A DNA stretch of 64,000 nucleotides from Clavulina sp. PMI_390 (Eukaryota > Basidiomycota > Agaricomycetes > Cantharellales > Hydnaceae), in assembly GCA_015039315.1 (NCBI GenBank), contig WIDE01000041.1:1-64000 (forward strand). Direction: 5' to 3'. This document shows positions 50,090 through 61,898 of the stretch, in pieces. A model generated the notes under the pieces. It did not search any database, was not told the DNA's origin, and saw only the letters and a program-made list of their open reading frames with translations. A program made the translations under genes and the position numbers. Within the stretch, counting starts at the first letter, position 1; each line of letters starts with the position of its first letter.

Positions 50090-50096
50090 CTTTATA
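50090..50096 (-). promoter_or_regulatory. TATA box of array copy 5
   Basis: TATAAAG on the minus strand, 80 nt upstream of the ATG. Confidence 0.6.
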
Positions 50097-50678
50097 GTTA
50101 GTGACTGGGTGAAATTAATGGTGTCAGCTGTCATTCAAACGTCAGTTGAGCGACAATCCTCTGGCATCGATGACTGGATTGAGGCGTGGAAAGAGGAACA
50201 CGGCGCCGTGGCTGAGTAAAACGAGGATACTAATTGCGCCGGGCCTCGCCTTCGCTCATACGTAGCCCAAGGTCGAAACAATAGCTTGAATAAGATCAGC
50301 AAGCTGGAAGATCTAGGAGCTCCCAGATCAGCCAGAACACATCAATATTCCATGTGGTTCTCCGAAAACCGCTCAGATCTAAAGTGGGCATAGACATGAG
50401 CAGTTCGCCACCACTGTGGGTCTAACGATTTGCCGAGTTCATGAATGGTATAATCAAATGCGGAGTGATTGGGTATTCTACACGAGAAATGCAGGGTAAC
50501 GAAAGCGCGATAAAGAGCCAGGATGCACAGCAAACCCCCCAAAATGGAGCAGACATATAAACAGGGAAATAACGTGAGTAACGAAAAAGGAAACGTTCAA
50601 AGGAGAGGGTAAAGCGAAGCGAGCGAGCGAGGCAAGTAGGTAGCGAGCGAGATGCAGAAGGAACTGAACGAGCGGTTA
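50097..50678. other. Intergenic region at right border of the array
   Basis: This 582-bp stretch contains a short piece of array spacer (ACGGCGCCGTGGCTGAGT at about 50200) and then unique sequence with GCGAGCGAG repeats near 50618-50650. No gene seen. Confidence 0.5.
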
Positions 50679-53600
50679 TCACATTTTCGATGTGAGTTCA
50701 GCCATCTTTTCAGGCGTGAGTGAACGAATCATCATGCACTTGATAAAGATAGTGGACTCCATCTCTGCGAGTGTGTAGTTGGATGCGAGTTGTTGACCAG
50801 CAATAATATCCTTGATAACACTATTGGACAATCCGTTAGATGAAGTTTTCATTGCCTTAGTGGATAAGTCAGAACACACCTGGTGATCAAGCGCTGCTTG
50901 CCAATGTTAACAAGGGGGCGAAGAGGCACTTCCTCAGGAAGCTGCGGGAGCATGTTGAAAACTCTTGGTTTATGGAGAGGTTGGTATCGATGATATGGTT
51001 TCTTTGTTTCGGTGGGGTCGATGAAGTCAGGTAAAAGGGAAACATCATTGAGTTCACCAAGGTACGCCTCTATATGCCAATGAGATTGTGAGATACTCGG
51101 AGCCCGCATGAAAGGCGTTGTGCGACTTACGGATGAATGGAATGCAAGAGGGCTTGGCATTCTCGAGGACCGTTTGACCATCTTGATCAATGGTCTCGAC
51201 AGGAGCCGAGCTAGGGACAAGCCAGCGATGGTCGGCTAGGTGTGCGATAGCCTCACGAATCTTGCGGTAATTGCCACCAGGTGCGGTGAATGCTGTGAGC
51301 TCTTTGAGCATGCGAAGCTCCCATGCGCCAATGCGGTGCCAGTGACGACGCATGGCGCTCGCAACAGGCTGGCTCTGCAGGCCAAGCATGATGCTCACAA
51401 GAGACGCAAAGCTATTCTGCTGATGTAGTTTCTGGAAAAACAAACACGATGAGCCGATAATTACGATTATTGACGGGAAGAAAGAACTCACGGAGGCGAG
51501 GCGGATGAACTTGTCCACTAAAGCAGGACGCTCATTAGGCGGAGTCAGAATGATTTCGGTGGCAGTCCACATCGTCATCAGGTGGTGTCGAGCACGACAC
51601 GCGCTAACACTACTCATAGCGGTCAGATGCCGATACGGAGCCTCGTTCATTCTTGTTTGACGCTCCGTATCCCATTTGAAGAACCATTGCCAATCGTACA
51701 CAGTAATCTCACTCATGGGACGGGCCCACTCTAGCGAGACGATCTGGTCGAATTGAAGGTTCTTCAAAAGATCACGGTCGATGATGGAAAAGTGCCTTGC
51801 GATAGCATCGGAGCGGAAATCCATAATCCAGGAACGCCTGTGCTCAAGAACTGGTGGTTCATGTGGGTCTGGTGTGGCATACGCAGGGAGCCAACCGGTG
51901 TGAGCCCCAGGAGGCAGAGAGCGAGGGAGGTTGACAAGAGTCCCTGTAGCGACGGCGGACTCGAGGGTAAATATTGGGGCAACAGGCTGGTGAAACTCCG
52001 CTCCAACTTCGCCTTCATTAGCTTCATCCACCTCTGTGACATCGGGCTCGGAGACATCCTCAACCACTTCATTCAGAGGTGTCAGCACAGCTTCTGGTTC
52101 GTCGCCATCTTGAGCTACCGCCGAAGCTTCATGGGCGGTGGGCGGTTCCAAGAGCTCATCATCTTCAGCAATGATCTGCTGAAGTTGTTCCATAGCTCTC
52201 TGGTCTTCATCGGTGTAGTCAGCGCCGGCTTTTTCAGCCTTGAAACGAGCTGCAGCACGTTGTATCATAGCTTGAACTTTCGCAGCCCTAGCCTTGGCCA
52301 CCTCTGGATCGATCGCGCCTTCCAGACGACGCAGCGCAGTCTCTGCATCACCAGCCTCCATTTCATCGTTTTCCTTGGCACCATCGTGAATAGCGACCAT
52401 ATGCCACGCTGAAGGCTGCGGCTTGTCCTGATCCTGCATGCGGTTCGCTTCCTTGCTCTCTTCGTCGTCGCTGTCCTCCGCATCACTTCCGAGGAGAAGC
52501 GCACGACGCGCTCGGCGAGCAGCCTTATCCTTGGCCTTCTCCTCGTCGATCCGGAACTGTCGACGAAGCGAAACTCGAGAGTCAGAACGCGAAGGTGGAG
52601 GTCGTTCCTGAGCATGCGAACGACGACTGCGTCCTATGGTAGGCTGAGGCGTGGAGTCGGCAACTTCCTCATCATTATTCTCCGAGTCAGAGTCGGAATC
52701 ATACTCTGTCTGCTCGATGAAGCCTCCGAGTCCAGGAGGTAGGCCTGGAGGCATCCGCGGCGCAGCAACGGGAGGGGGACTAGGAGACACTGGAGGAGCC
52801 ACGTTCATCGGATTGCGCACGATTTCGGTCAAAGACCTACGAGGCAAAAGTTGTCCAAAGCTCGAAACGGACGAGGCGAACGATGCAGTCGAATCACGAA
52901 TCGCAAAGCGCGTGCGGTCGAAAGCAGAGAGCGGTGGGCTTGCAAGTCCATTGTGATGAGGCTGCTGCTGACCAAATGGCGCTCGATGACGGAGGCTGCG
53001 GACAACTTCACCGTAATCCTCATCGTCGCTAACCGCCTCAAGTATCAAAGAGTCGGCACGAGGAGAAGACTGCACAGCGGCTCCAAACGCCTCGAAGTGA
53101 GGGTTGATGTGCAGTTCCTGAGGCATGGCGGCAGAAGGAGAAAAGGGATGCACGTCATCAGAAGGGACAACAGCAAGCTCTGAGGCTTCAGGTGATTCCA
53201 CAGGCTCGGCAGCAACCGAAGAGTCAACAGCGTGGTGTTCGCCTTCTGCCTCTTGGATGAGGGCTTCAACAGCCAAAGGTTCTGATGGCTCAATGAATGG
53301 AAGCTCGACGGCAAGTTCGCGGGGCGTGTCGTGGGCCTGCGGCGCACCGTCCATCTCCCCATCCCGAGTATGCTCTCCCGCGCCCTCTTCGTCTGTAGCA
53401 GCAATAGACACATCCTGCACATCAATCGTCGGAATGCTCAGAGACGAATCGTTCGAAAGGGAGCCATCCTGGGATGCATCGTCGCCGCCCACACTAGCCT
53501 GGCGTTGCGCACCCGCCAAGGCGAGCGGCGAGCGCTGATGAGGGGTATAACCCGAGCGCGAGCTGCCCAATACCGACACCGACATCTTGCTCCTCATACT

Positions 53601-56600
53601 ACCCAGCATCCGACCCATTCCACCCGCATCACTGCCTCCCATGGTAGAGCTCAAAACCAGCGTCGAGCTTGAAGCGCCAGCCATTGACAGCCTGCTACTC
53701 GTGGCAGCTTGTCCAACAATCTCAAACGGCGCATTCGGGAACGGGCTCTTTGGGTGCAGCATGTTCCTCCACTGGTTGAACTTGCCTAGCGTATTGACCA
53801 TCGCGCGCTCCACCTTCGAATGCGGGCGCGACACGTACGACGTCCCTTGTTCTTGGGCAGTCGCCTCCATGTCTCCACCAGGCATGGCAATGTGCAACGG
53901 CGTCATGTGATGCGCTTGCGCAATCGTGAGGGTCTTGCTGTGTGGGATGATAGACGAGACCATCTGCCCAGACATGGTCGGCGCATGCTGCCCGGCACGT
54001 AGATACGCCTTCTGGTAAGGCGTCAACGGAGGAGGGGCCGGTTCGTCCCCATCCTCGTCGTGGAATCCGTCATCCGAAGGCTTGAGGTGTGCAATATCGG
54101 CTTTGGGGAGTGGGAGCGTAAAGTCCAAATCGACATCAGGGTTGCGAGGGTCAGTGCGAGAAGGGTCGTCCTGCGAGAGGAGCAGCTCCAGCACGGGAGA
54201 CATCTCGAGGAGTTCAGGCGAGAGAGGGACGTAGTTGCCGTCCCAATCACCAACCTTGCGCTCTTCCGGAGGAGTGCATGCACGCCCTTCCTCATAATAG
54301 ATGATCTTTGACTGGCGCACTAGGTCTTTCACGAGGGCAAGCATGGCCTGTAAAGGTGTGAATATAGGGAATTAGTCTAATCGTCGGGCGTCCTTGAAGC
54401 AACAATGAAGAAAGTTCGTACCTTGGCATCAGGCAGTTTGTCCAATAGCCGACTTCGCGACACCATATTGAGCCAATTTGTCATCATGATACCCAACCGC
54501 CTATTCTTCAAAAAGTCCACAGCAAAGAACGTGCTCAACCAATATCTCAACACAACACACGTCCTCGCCCGGATGATCCTCTTGATTGCACCGTCCTCCT
54601 TCCAATGAGTGAGTTCCGCCTCAAGCTCAGGTCCGCTCGGCGCAATCGCCTCGTCTCTACTAGGAGAGAGTGTCCATTGGAACCGATAGATGAGGATATG
54701 CAGCAGCTCGAACGGGGTGATGTACGTCCGGTAGACATAGAAAAACTTGAGCAGCTCCTCATAGTCTAGCTGCGACGTCAGCTGCGCAATCCACCGCTCG
54801 ATCGTCGCTGCCATCAGCGGCGGTTTTTCGAATGGCGAAAACTCGAGCTCGAGCTGGCTCGTGGTCGCGGCGGCATGTCCATCAGAGCTAGCACCACTTC
54901 CACCACCGCCACTAGTGTCGAGACTCGAAAGAGCACTGCCAGAGCCCACTGAAGGAAGGGAACCAGATCCAACAAGCGTATCAGCCGAGGGCGTCTCTGA
55001 ATCTTCCGTGTGTGTTGTGCCCGTAGCCGTAAAATTTGAAACCGCCGTCACCATAGAGTCCCTCCCGCTCCCATCCGCATAGCGCGTTGTCGTCGGCAGC
55101 ATCCTGCTCAAATCCGGGGTATATTTACCCTCGAATGTGACGAGCGCACCTAGGCTCTTGCCGTACATCGCGAATCGCGGGTCGTCATTAGGAGAGGCAA
55201 AGACGTGGTCCGAGGGGATATAGAGTCCCACCCACGTCGTTTCAGTCGTCCCACGCACGAGGTGGATAGGAGACTGCTGGCGGTCAAACATGGGGCCCAG
55301 CGACTCAAACTTGGGCATGACGTTGACAACATCCTGGAAGTGCCCGCTGCTACCACCTCCAGCGCTACTGGCGCCGTCATCAGACGTGCCCGTGGAAAAA
55401 CTCCCACCAGATGAGAGAATCATGGACACGCTCGTCGGGGTTTGGCCGCGGGCGGGAAATCGCTCGGCATTAGGGTCAGGATGAACGCTGAGGGAATGTA
55501 TTTGCGCGCCAGGAACAACAGAGGCGAGATCGCCGACATTCTCTTCTGTGAGGATAGCGGCCGTGAGCACGTCTCCGACCAAAGGGGATTGAGTGCTATG
55601 GCGAATTGTAGAATTAGAAGCCTCAGAATCGACAGAGGAGGTCGTTCGCAATGAATCATTGCTGGGTCGAGCTACGGTGGGACGCTGATCTCTTTGCGGC
55701 GGAGACATTTGATGGTAGAGGGCGTCAGGAGCTGATGAGATGGGATGAACGCTAGATGGTGACTGGTCATGATCAAAGGGAGATTGGATCAAGGAAGACG
55801 TCGAGGTGGTGCGGAGAGATGAAGGTGATGAGGTTTGGCTTGGCCCTGACGCCAGGGAAGCCGCACTGTTGGAGGACAGGTGGGAAGGGAAAGACGACGG
55901 CGGTGGTGCTAATGAACCCAAGCTGGCTCGTGCACCAGGTTTTGGGATGAACGGTGGGGTCAACAGGCTGGTCAATGGATATTGGGCGCTGGGCGAGCGC
56001 ATCATGCTGAAGGATGCCCGAGGTGGATCGGCATGGGCGGCAAGCGTGTCGGGGATAGAGCGCGACGAGTTGTTGGACGAGCCAAAAGTAATCGAGGTCA
56101 TTGATCGACGAGAGGGGAGTTCTGTGGACCGCGAGGAGCCATAGCCATCCTGGCTGAGCCGCGCAGAGGACCTGCGGGTTCGTGGAGTTGTTCGCAGTTT
56201 CGATGGAGTGGTGAAAAAGCTGACTAGGGAGCCTCTGAAGCCCCTGTTAGCAGGCTGCTGGTGATGAGGAGGGGTGGGCTCCTGAGGGGACGAGGAGCTA
56301 GCGGTCGGTTGTGCGGTCTCGTGTTGCTCCTGTGTTTGTTCGTCCGTGACGGCGGGGGGAGTGGGGAGTGCAATTGCCAGCGCTGATGGGCCATTGAGAT
56401 TTGTGACTCGAGAAACGAGCATGTAGCTGATATGAAGCACCAGATATAGTATTAGTACAATTATAGCAGCTTTTTACGCAGATATCTTTGACAATGAAAC
56501 TGACCTGATTTGGTACAGAGGCTGTCCGTGTGGGCCCGTCACACTCGACACGCTGTAGATGATGCGCCTACCAGAGGGATCCAATTTGCTTAATGCGTTG

Positions 56601-56915
56601 TACAAGCTTTTGAGTTCGTGCGCGAGCAGTCCATCGGTCATTTCGACGAATGAGCCATCGTCTGTAAGAGAGGAGGGAAAAAAGAGCCCAAGCCCAAGAA
56701 CAAAGGATGAGTGATGGGATGGCCTAGGTGGGAAAAGGGCTCAAGAACCCACCAGCAATGGAGAGATCAGCGGCCAGGAGACGCTCGACCCGCTCTCGCT
56801 GGGACTCCATGGGCACCATGCGGTCGACGTCACATATTTTGAAGCGGAGGGTGCCTTGGTCGTCGGGCGACGCGACCAGAAAGGGCAAGCAGCGGACGGG
56901 TGCTGCAGATGACAT
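50679..56915 (-). CDS. Ras-family guanine nucleotide exchange factor, Lte1-like layout
   Basis: Promotes GDP release from a Ras-type GTPase. The N-terminus starts MSSAAPVRCLPFLVASPDDQ and continues with a beta-rich, possibly PH- or ubiquitin-like segment, then a long Ser/Pro/Thr-rich disordered region. The RasGEF_N module lies near 54380-54840 (IERWIAQLTSQLDYEELLKFF, ITPFELLHILIYRF, WLSTFFAVDFLKNRRLG). About 850 mostly disordered residues follow (SSPRADSLILEAVSDDEDYG, acidic patches). The catalytic RasGEF domain is at the C-terminus: SDAIARHFSIIDRDLLKNL, RALVDKFIRLAS-type motif, NSFASLVSIMLGLQSQPV, ENAKPSCIPFIGAYLGELN. The split of RasGEF_N and catalytic modules by a long linker resembles yeast Lte1 more than Cdc25. 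About 1800 residues. Divergent from malate dehydrogenase. Confidence 0.88.
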
Positions 56916-57186
56916 TTTTGAGAGCGGAAAAAGCGATCAACGCGCCAAGGGACGACCAATCTACGCGTCGGCGTCGCAGGAATGGTGCTTTTTGGCAGCG
57001 AGGGGAGGGCGAGGTGATGGTCAACAGGTGGAGGACGAGTTTATGACGGGAAGGGCTGCACTGATGCTTCCGAGTTCCCACGCTCTCTTACACAACCTGT
57101 TTTTGTATTCATTTTGTATATATTTGTTTGCTGCTTCTATTCAACGCTCCCACTTTCACCCACCCACTCACACCAAACACAACACC
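56916..57186. promoter_or_regulatory. Bidirectional promoter region (RasGEF / malate dehydrogenase)
   Basis: 271 bp between divergent start codons, with a C/A-rich leader (CACCCACCCACTCACACC type) directly before the malate dehydrogenase ATG. A TATA-like TATATATTTG lies near 57116-57126 on the plus strand. Confidence 0.5.
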
Positions 57187-58714
57187 ATGTCCTTTGTCGC
57201 CCGCCAATCTGCCCTGCTCTCGAGGTCCGCCCTTCGTCGGGGCTTTGCCTCCTCGTCAGCACGCCTCACCAAGGTCGCCGTCCTCGGCGCCGGCGGTACG
57301 TTTCTCCTGATTTTCTCCAATTTTTTCTACTTTCTCTCTGACTTTTACACTTCCTCGCTCACTTTCGTCGACGTGGACTGCAGGTGGCATTGGCCAGCCT
57401 CTCTCCCTGCTGCTCAAGGCTGACCCCCTCGTCACCTCGCTCAGCCTCTACGATATCCGTGGTGCTCCTGGTGTCGCTGCCGACGTCAGCCATGTCGACA
57501 CCGCCAGCGAAGTCGTCGGGTATGCCCAGGAGGAGCTCTCCAAGGCCCTCAAGGACGTCAAGATTGTTGTCATCCCTGCCGGTGTCCCCCGCAAGCCTGG
57601 CATGACTCGTGACGACCTTTTCAACACCAACGCATCCATCGTCCGTGACCTTGCCAAGGCCGTGGCTGAGACCGCACCCGAGGCTCACATCCTCATCATC
57701 TCCAGTTGAGCTGCTTCTTAGATTTCTAGCAAAAATTCCCTTATCTCTGACGAATTTCTGCAAATTTCTCTGAAAATTTCTTCCTATCCGACTGGCGCGC
57801 GATTTTCGCATCCGGTCCACTTCCGATGACCGCATATACATGACACCCTCGACCATGACATGCGCGACATCAACGCTCACTGCGTCAACGCATCAAAATA
57901 AATAGACCCTGTCAACTCTACCGTCCCCATCGTTGCCGAGACCCTCAAGAAGGCTGGTGTCTACAACCCCGCCAAGGTCTACGGTATCACCACCCTCGAC
58001 GTTGTCCGTGCCTCGCGCTTCCTTTCCACCGTCAAGTCGACCGACCCCGCAGACACCATCGTCACCGTCGTTGGTGGCCACTCTGGCGTCACCATCGTCC
58101 CTCTGCTCTCCCAGAGCGAGGTCGGCGCCAAGGTCGACCAGACCAGCCAGGAGTGGAAGGACCTCGTCTACCGCATCCAGTTCGGTGGTGATGAGGTTGT
58201 CAAGGCCAAGGATGGTGCTGGCTCTGCCACCCTCTCAATGGCATACGGTAAGTTATTCTAGTGCTCCTTCCATTCGATGCACACACTCACACCACCTTAT
58301 TCGCTTTATAGCCGCTGCCAAATTCACTCACGCGCTCCTTCGCGCCGTCGGTGGCGAGAAGGGTGTCGTCACCCCCTCGTTCGTCGAGTCTCCTCTGTAC
58401 GCCGACCAGGGCGTCACCTTCTTCTCCTCCAACGTCGAGCTCGGCGTGAGTCATTTTCCTCTCCCTCGTGTTTTCGACTCCCACTCACGTGCATGTTATC
58501 GCTTTTCCTTTGACGTGGCTCCACTGATTGCCTACTTGACTGACTGACATCGACTCGGCTACTGATCGACACGATTTAGCCTGATGGTGTGACCAAGATC
58601 CACGACCTCGGCAAGCTCTCAGCCGAGGAGCAGCAACTTGTTGAGGCTGCCCTGCCCGAGCTCAAGAAGAACATTGAGAAGGGTGTTGCATTCGTCAACG
58701 CTCCTTCCTCATAA
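57187..58714 (+). CDS. Malate dehydrogenase, mitochondrial type
   Basis: NAD-dependent interconversion of malate and oxaloacetate in the TCA cycle. Five exons: 57187-57295, 57384-57704, 57906-58247, 58312-58445, 58580-58714. The N-terminus ([20 protein letters not shown]) is Arg/Ser/Leu-rich without acidic residues, a mitochondrial targeting peptide. Motifs: [19 protein letters not shown] (NAD fold), [32 protein letters not shown] (substrate Arg loop), [35 protein letters not shown] (catalytic His), and MAYAAAKF. Length about 340 aa is normal. Introns 2 (201 nt) and 4 (134 nt) are longer than the 50-65 nt usual in this window. Intron 2 splits the Asn codon of IISNPVN. Confidence 0.97.
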
Positions 58715-59411
58715 ATCCCTCTATCTTAGAGAGAGAGACAGCAGCATACTTAGATGCTGCCTATGAGAGAAAGTGATGATGAATGAGGCGTTTGTGTTGG
58801 TGAAAATTACCCTATTACCTACCTTCCTTTACTCATTATGATCTATGTGTGGTTATCGTATGTGGATAGTACGTGTATCATGCTTTGGTTAGAGTTTGGA
58901 ATTTTATCCCCCACTAGACTGCATCCACACACACCAGTTGCGTGCCAGAGAGCGAACGATGATTCCAGTCGTGCGGGGTGTGATATTCAATGACGGACAA
59001 TTGCGACATTAGACACGAGGCACGAATAGGCACAGATTCGGAGCATTCCGGAACTGGTCATCTCACTTTTTGACCCCCCATGATCATAATTTGAGCGTGT
59101 GGGTGCTTCTTCGTGACAATTGACAACTCGGATAAGTGCCAGCCGAACTGCCTACCATAATCAAATTCACTACCTAGTCGGGCCAATCAAGCCAGACGAA
59201 CCCGGGTGTGCAACAACGCTCTCGAACTAGGATGAATGAGTATAAGGTACTATGCGTACTATACATGTGATGGAGGGGGATGCGGATATTGTCCATGTGA
59301 TCATGAAAAAAATGCAGCTACAGTAGTCCATAAACGACCCAGAAAGAAAAAATGAAAATCGCAGTCTATCTCCTCTCCTCTCCTTGCTCTCGATCCGATT
59401 CCATCTATTCA
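58715..59411. other. Convergent intergenic region
   Basis: 697 bp between the malate dehydrogenase stop and the next, opposite-strand stop. AT-rich 3' UTR-like sequence; no gene seen. Confidence 0.5.
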
Positions 59412-60926
59412 TCACAAATCACTCATCCCGTCGAATTCAGACTCTGCCTCTCCTCCGTGCCAGTCAATAAGAGCGTCCCCACCCCATATCCCTACTGACA
59501 TGTTGCCCAGCACAGGACAACACTCCTCTGTGTTCCATACGCTGTTGATGAGGTGTCGAAGGTATGGAGGGGCGAGCGAGGAGGTGAGGGCCCGGTACGG
59601 AGGGGCAGAGAGGATGTGTCGGCAGTCAAATTCGATTCTAAGCATCTCGAGATGAGGGAGTTGGGCGAGGTAGGGTGTCCAATGTGCCCAACGCACATAA
59701 TCCTAATCGTCGCCAACGGAGAAAAGATGAGTACGATACTTGAAATAGAAGACAGTGAAAAACAAGATACGTACCACGGGAAGATCAGGAGGCGCATATA
59801 TCCTCACGTAGAGTGCTCTCAGACCTGGGAGCGTGGAGGCAATAGCGCGCAATGCGACGTCCACATCAAACTCGTCAACTGTCGCGATCGCAAAGTCGTC
59901 GACAATGTCAGACGAAGCTTGAACGGCTTGCAAAAGCGGGAGCCAGTCGTGCGGCTCGAGCTGGACAAGCGGTTCGTTGAGGTTGCGTGCGACGGGGAGA
60001 TACGGGTCTGTGAACGTAGCAATCGACGGGATGTGTGAAGAAGAGCATGTGGTGAATATGGGGAGGGTGTCCGCGAGGTCAGATATCGAGTCGCGGCGAT
60101 CGACGAGCGTGTCGAGGTCGCTATCGTCATCGGCCGCCTCGCTTTCCGATGTCAAATCGATCATGGCCCAAGCGAGAGGATCATTTTCGTCCGGGACCAT
60201 CCCGAAGGGGATGTGAAGATGGGAATATGCATCGTCTTTAGGACCCGATATTGGTGATTGGGGAAGGATATCGAGAGGAAGATTGCTGTTGAATGATGCA
60301 AAGTCGAAGGCAGGGAAATGACTGGCGTGTCTCACTCCAGACAGTCTGACGTCCACGGACTTGAGCGGTCTCCCGGGCACCAATTGCATTATCCCGGAGG
60401 GAGGTAGGCTCACATGATCGAGCGCAGGAAGGAATGCGTCTGGAGGTAGAAGAGGGATCCCGTGCCCCAGAACGCCTTGCTCCTCCGCTTGTAGTGGTCT
60501 CGACGTGTAAGTTTTCCAGCACGGCAGCTCGACCGTGTTCAGGGATCTTTGCATGGTGAGGAACTTGACGGCGTCAAATTCGTCCATCCCCATCGTAGTG
60601 GTTAAAGCTCGGAGCTGAAACTCGACGTTGTCGAAGACCCTTGGGGAGACATTATTCCAGAGAAGGATCAGGTCTTCCAGTCCAGGGAGTAATCGGAGCA
60701 GAATACCGATTGCGACCAGGCATGATTCGTGTTGGATATTAGATGGATCGTAGGTTGCGTTAGGGAAAGCGATCCGGAGAGTGTGAACCTCTTCTAAAAC
60801 CATCGTCTTGGCCGGGCCTTCGAGGAGAAAGGAGAAGATCGAGTTCGGTGTATCGAACTTGAGCGTATTAGGCTCGGGATTTGAAGGTAGTTGATCGAAG
60901 GCAATATCGATGGGTTCCATGTTCAT
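59412..60926 (-). CDS. Unrecognised protein, leucine-rich, F-box/LRR-like flavour
   Basis: I do not recognise a family. Exon 1 (60926 to about 59773) gives some 385 residues starting MNMEPIDIAFDQLPSNPEP. A single intron (donor GTACGT, acceptor ATTAG) joins in phase 0 to exon 2 (59696-59412, beginning DYVRWAHWTPYLAQLPHLE). Periodic hydrophobic strands separated by acidic loops (LEEVHTLRIAFPNA, LLPGLEDLILLW, LPALDHVSLPPSG, TLPGLRALYVRIYAP, LPHLEMLRIEFDC) look like irregular leucine-rich repeats, as in the many agaricomycete F-box-type proteins. An N-terminal F-box is not visible. An acidic insert lies in the middle (SEADDDSDLDTLVD-type). Likely cytosolic or nuclear. Confidence 0.7.
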
Positions 60927-61898
60927 TCTGGGTGCAGATGTGATGGTGTGGGGGGTCGTTGGCTAGAAAATTAATCGTGAAATTGGGGAGTAGTCTTGGG
61001 GCTCGTGAGGTTGGCGTGCAGTCAATGCAGATTAGAGATTAGGATGAATTAGGATGAATTAGGGTAACAGAAAGTTATCAGGCACCAGGCCACGTTGACG
61101 AGGGAATGAGTGGAGCTTTGAGCGAGGAATGCTGGAGACCGAGGGTCTGTGCCACGCGATGACCTACTTATACACCCACAATTACTTAGGAGTGTGAGGA
61201 TTTACAAGGGCGCTTGAGCGGGAAGCATTTCAGAAAGGCATTGTGAAAGCAGGCTTGAGACAGTAGCAGTCTTCGGTAGTTGATGGCGAGTCTCTAACTC
61301 CGCTCCGTTCCCAAGGTGAACATTGCTGTGACAAAGGCGAAAGCTTGTGAGGTGGACAAGCATTGGCTGGGCACATCCAGCCCCATGACAACGATTGGTA
61401 AGGTGATGATGAGTTGCCAAAGGAGGCTATCTGTATGCATATCATGCCGTGGATAGAGTAGACAAGAGACAGGAGAGCAGGGCGGATCATTGAATGCTGT
61501 GGCGTGTTGTTTGCCCTCCCCGCCGTCACATGCCCAGATTTGAGTGGGCTGGGCCCAAAGATATTGGTGTTAATTTCGAGGACATAAAAAAACGTGCAGT
61601 ATCATTAGCCTAAGCGCCGCCTATCAAATCGGAATAGGATAGTGATCAAATAATGGTGCGCGCGAGTAGGCTCCTGAATTAAATATTTTGCTAAGGGCAT
61701 CAGATATTCGCTAGACTTTAGTATACGCAAGTAGAATACGGTCTAGATTAGCCGACGGGAGCAACGTACAAACTAGATTTTGAATGGTTGAGCGCACCAG
61801 GTTCAGGATGCTGGAAACTACCAATAATCAACTATTACAGCACCACCATCTCATCTTCTACCTTGCGCATTGGTTGCAAGCGTTTTGTCATCGCCATT
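60927..61898. other. Intergenic region with short tandem repeat
   Basis: 972 bp between two minus-strand genes. It contains a short direct repeat of GATTAGGATGAATTAGGATG type at about 61032-61062. No other feature or convincing coding sequence. Confidence 0.5.

Larger units (their letters stand above)
34790..50260. repeat. Five-unit tandem array with repeated spacers
   Basis: Units are direct repeats on the minus strand with starts about 2.85-3.55 kb apart (37267, 40118, 43128, 46681, 50010). Not only genes but also spacers repeat: for example the GCTCGGGCATCCATCG stretch at about 43264 and 46818, and AGCATCGGTTAATGCTCGG at about 43500 and 47063. Copies 3 and 4 with flanks are the closest pair; copies 1, 2 and 5 are older. 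Confidence 0.8.

Noticed and set aside
57359..57880. Minus-strand open frame across malate dehydrogenase exon 2 and intron 2
   Set aside because: Shadow of the malate dehydrogenase coding exon and extends into an intron.
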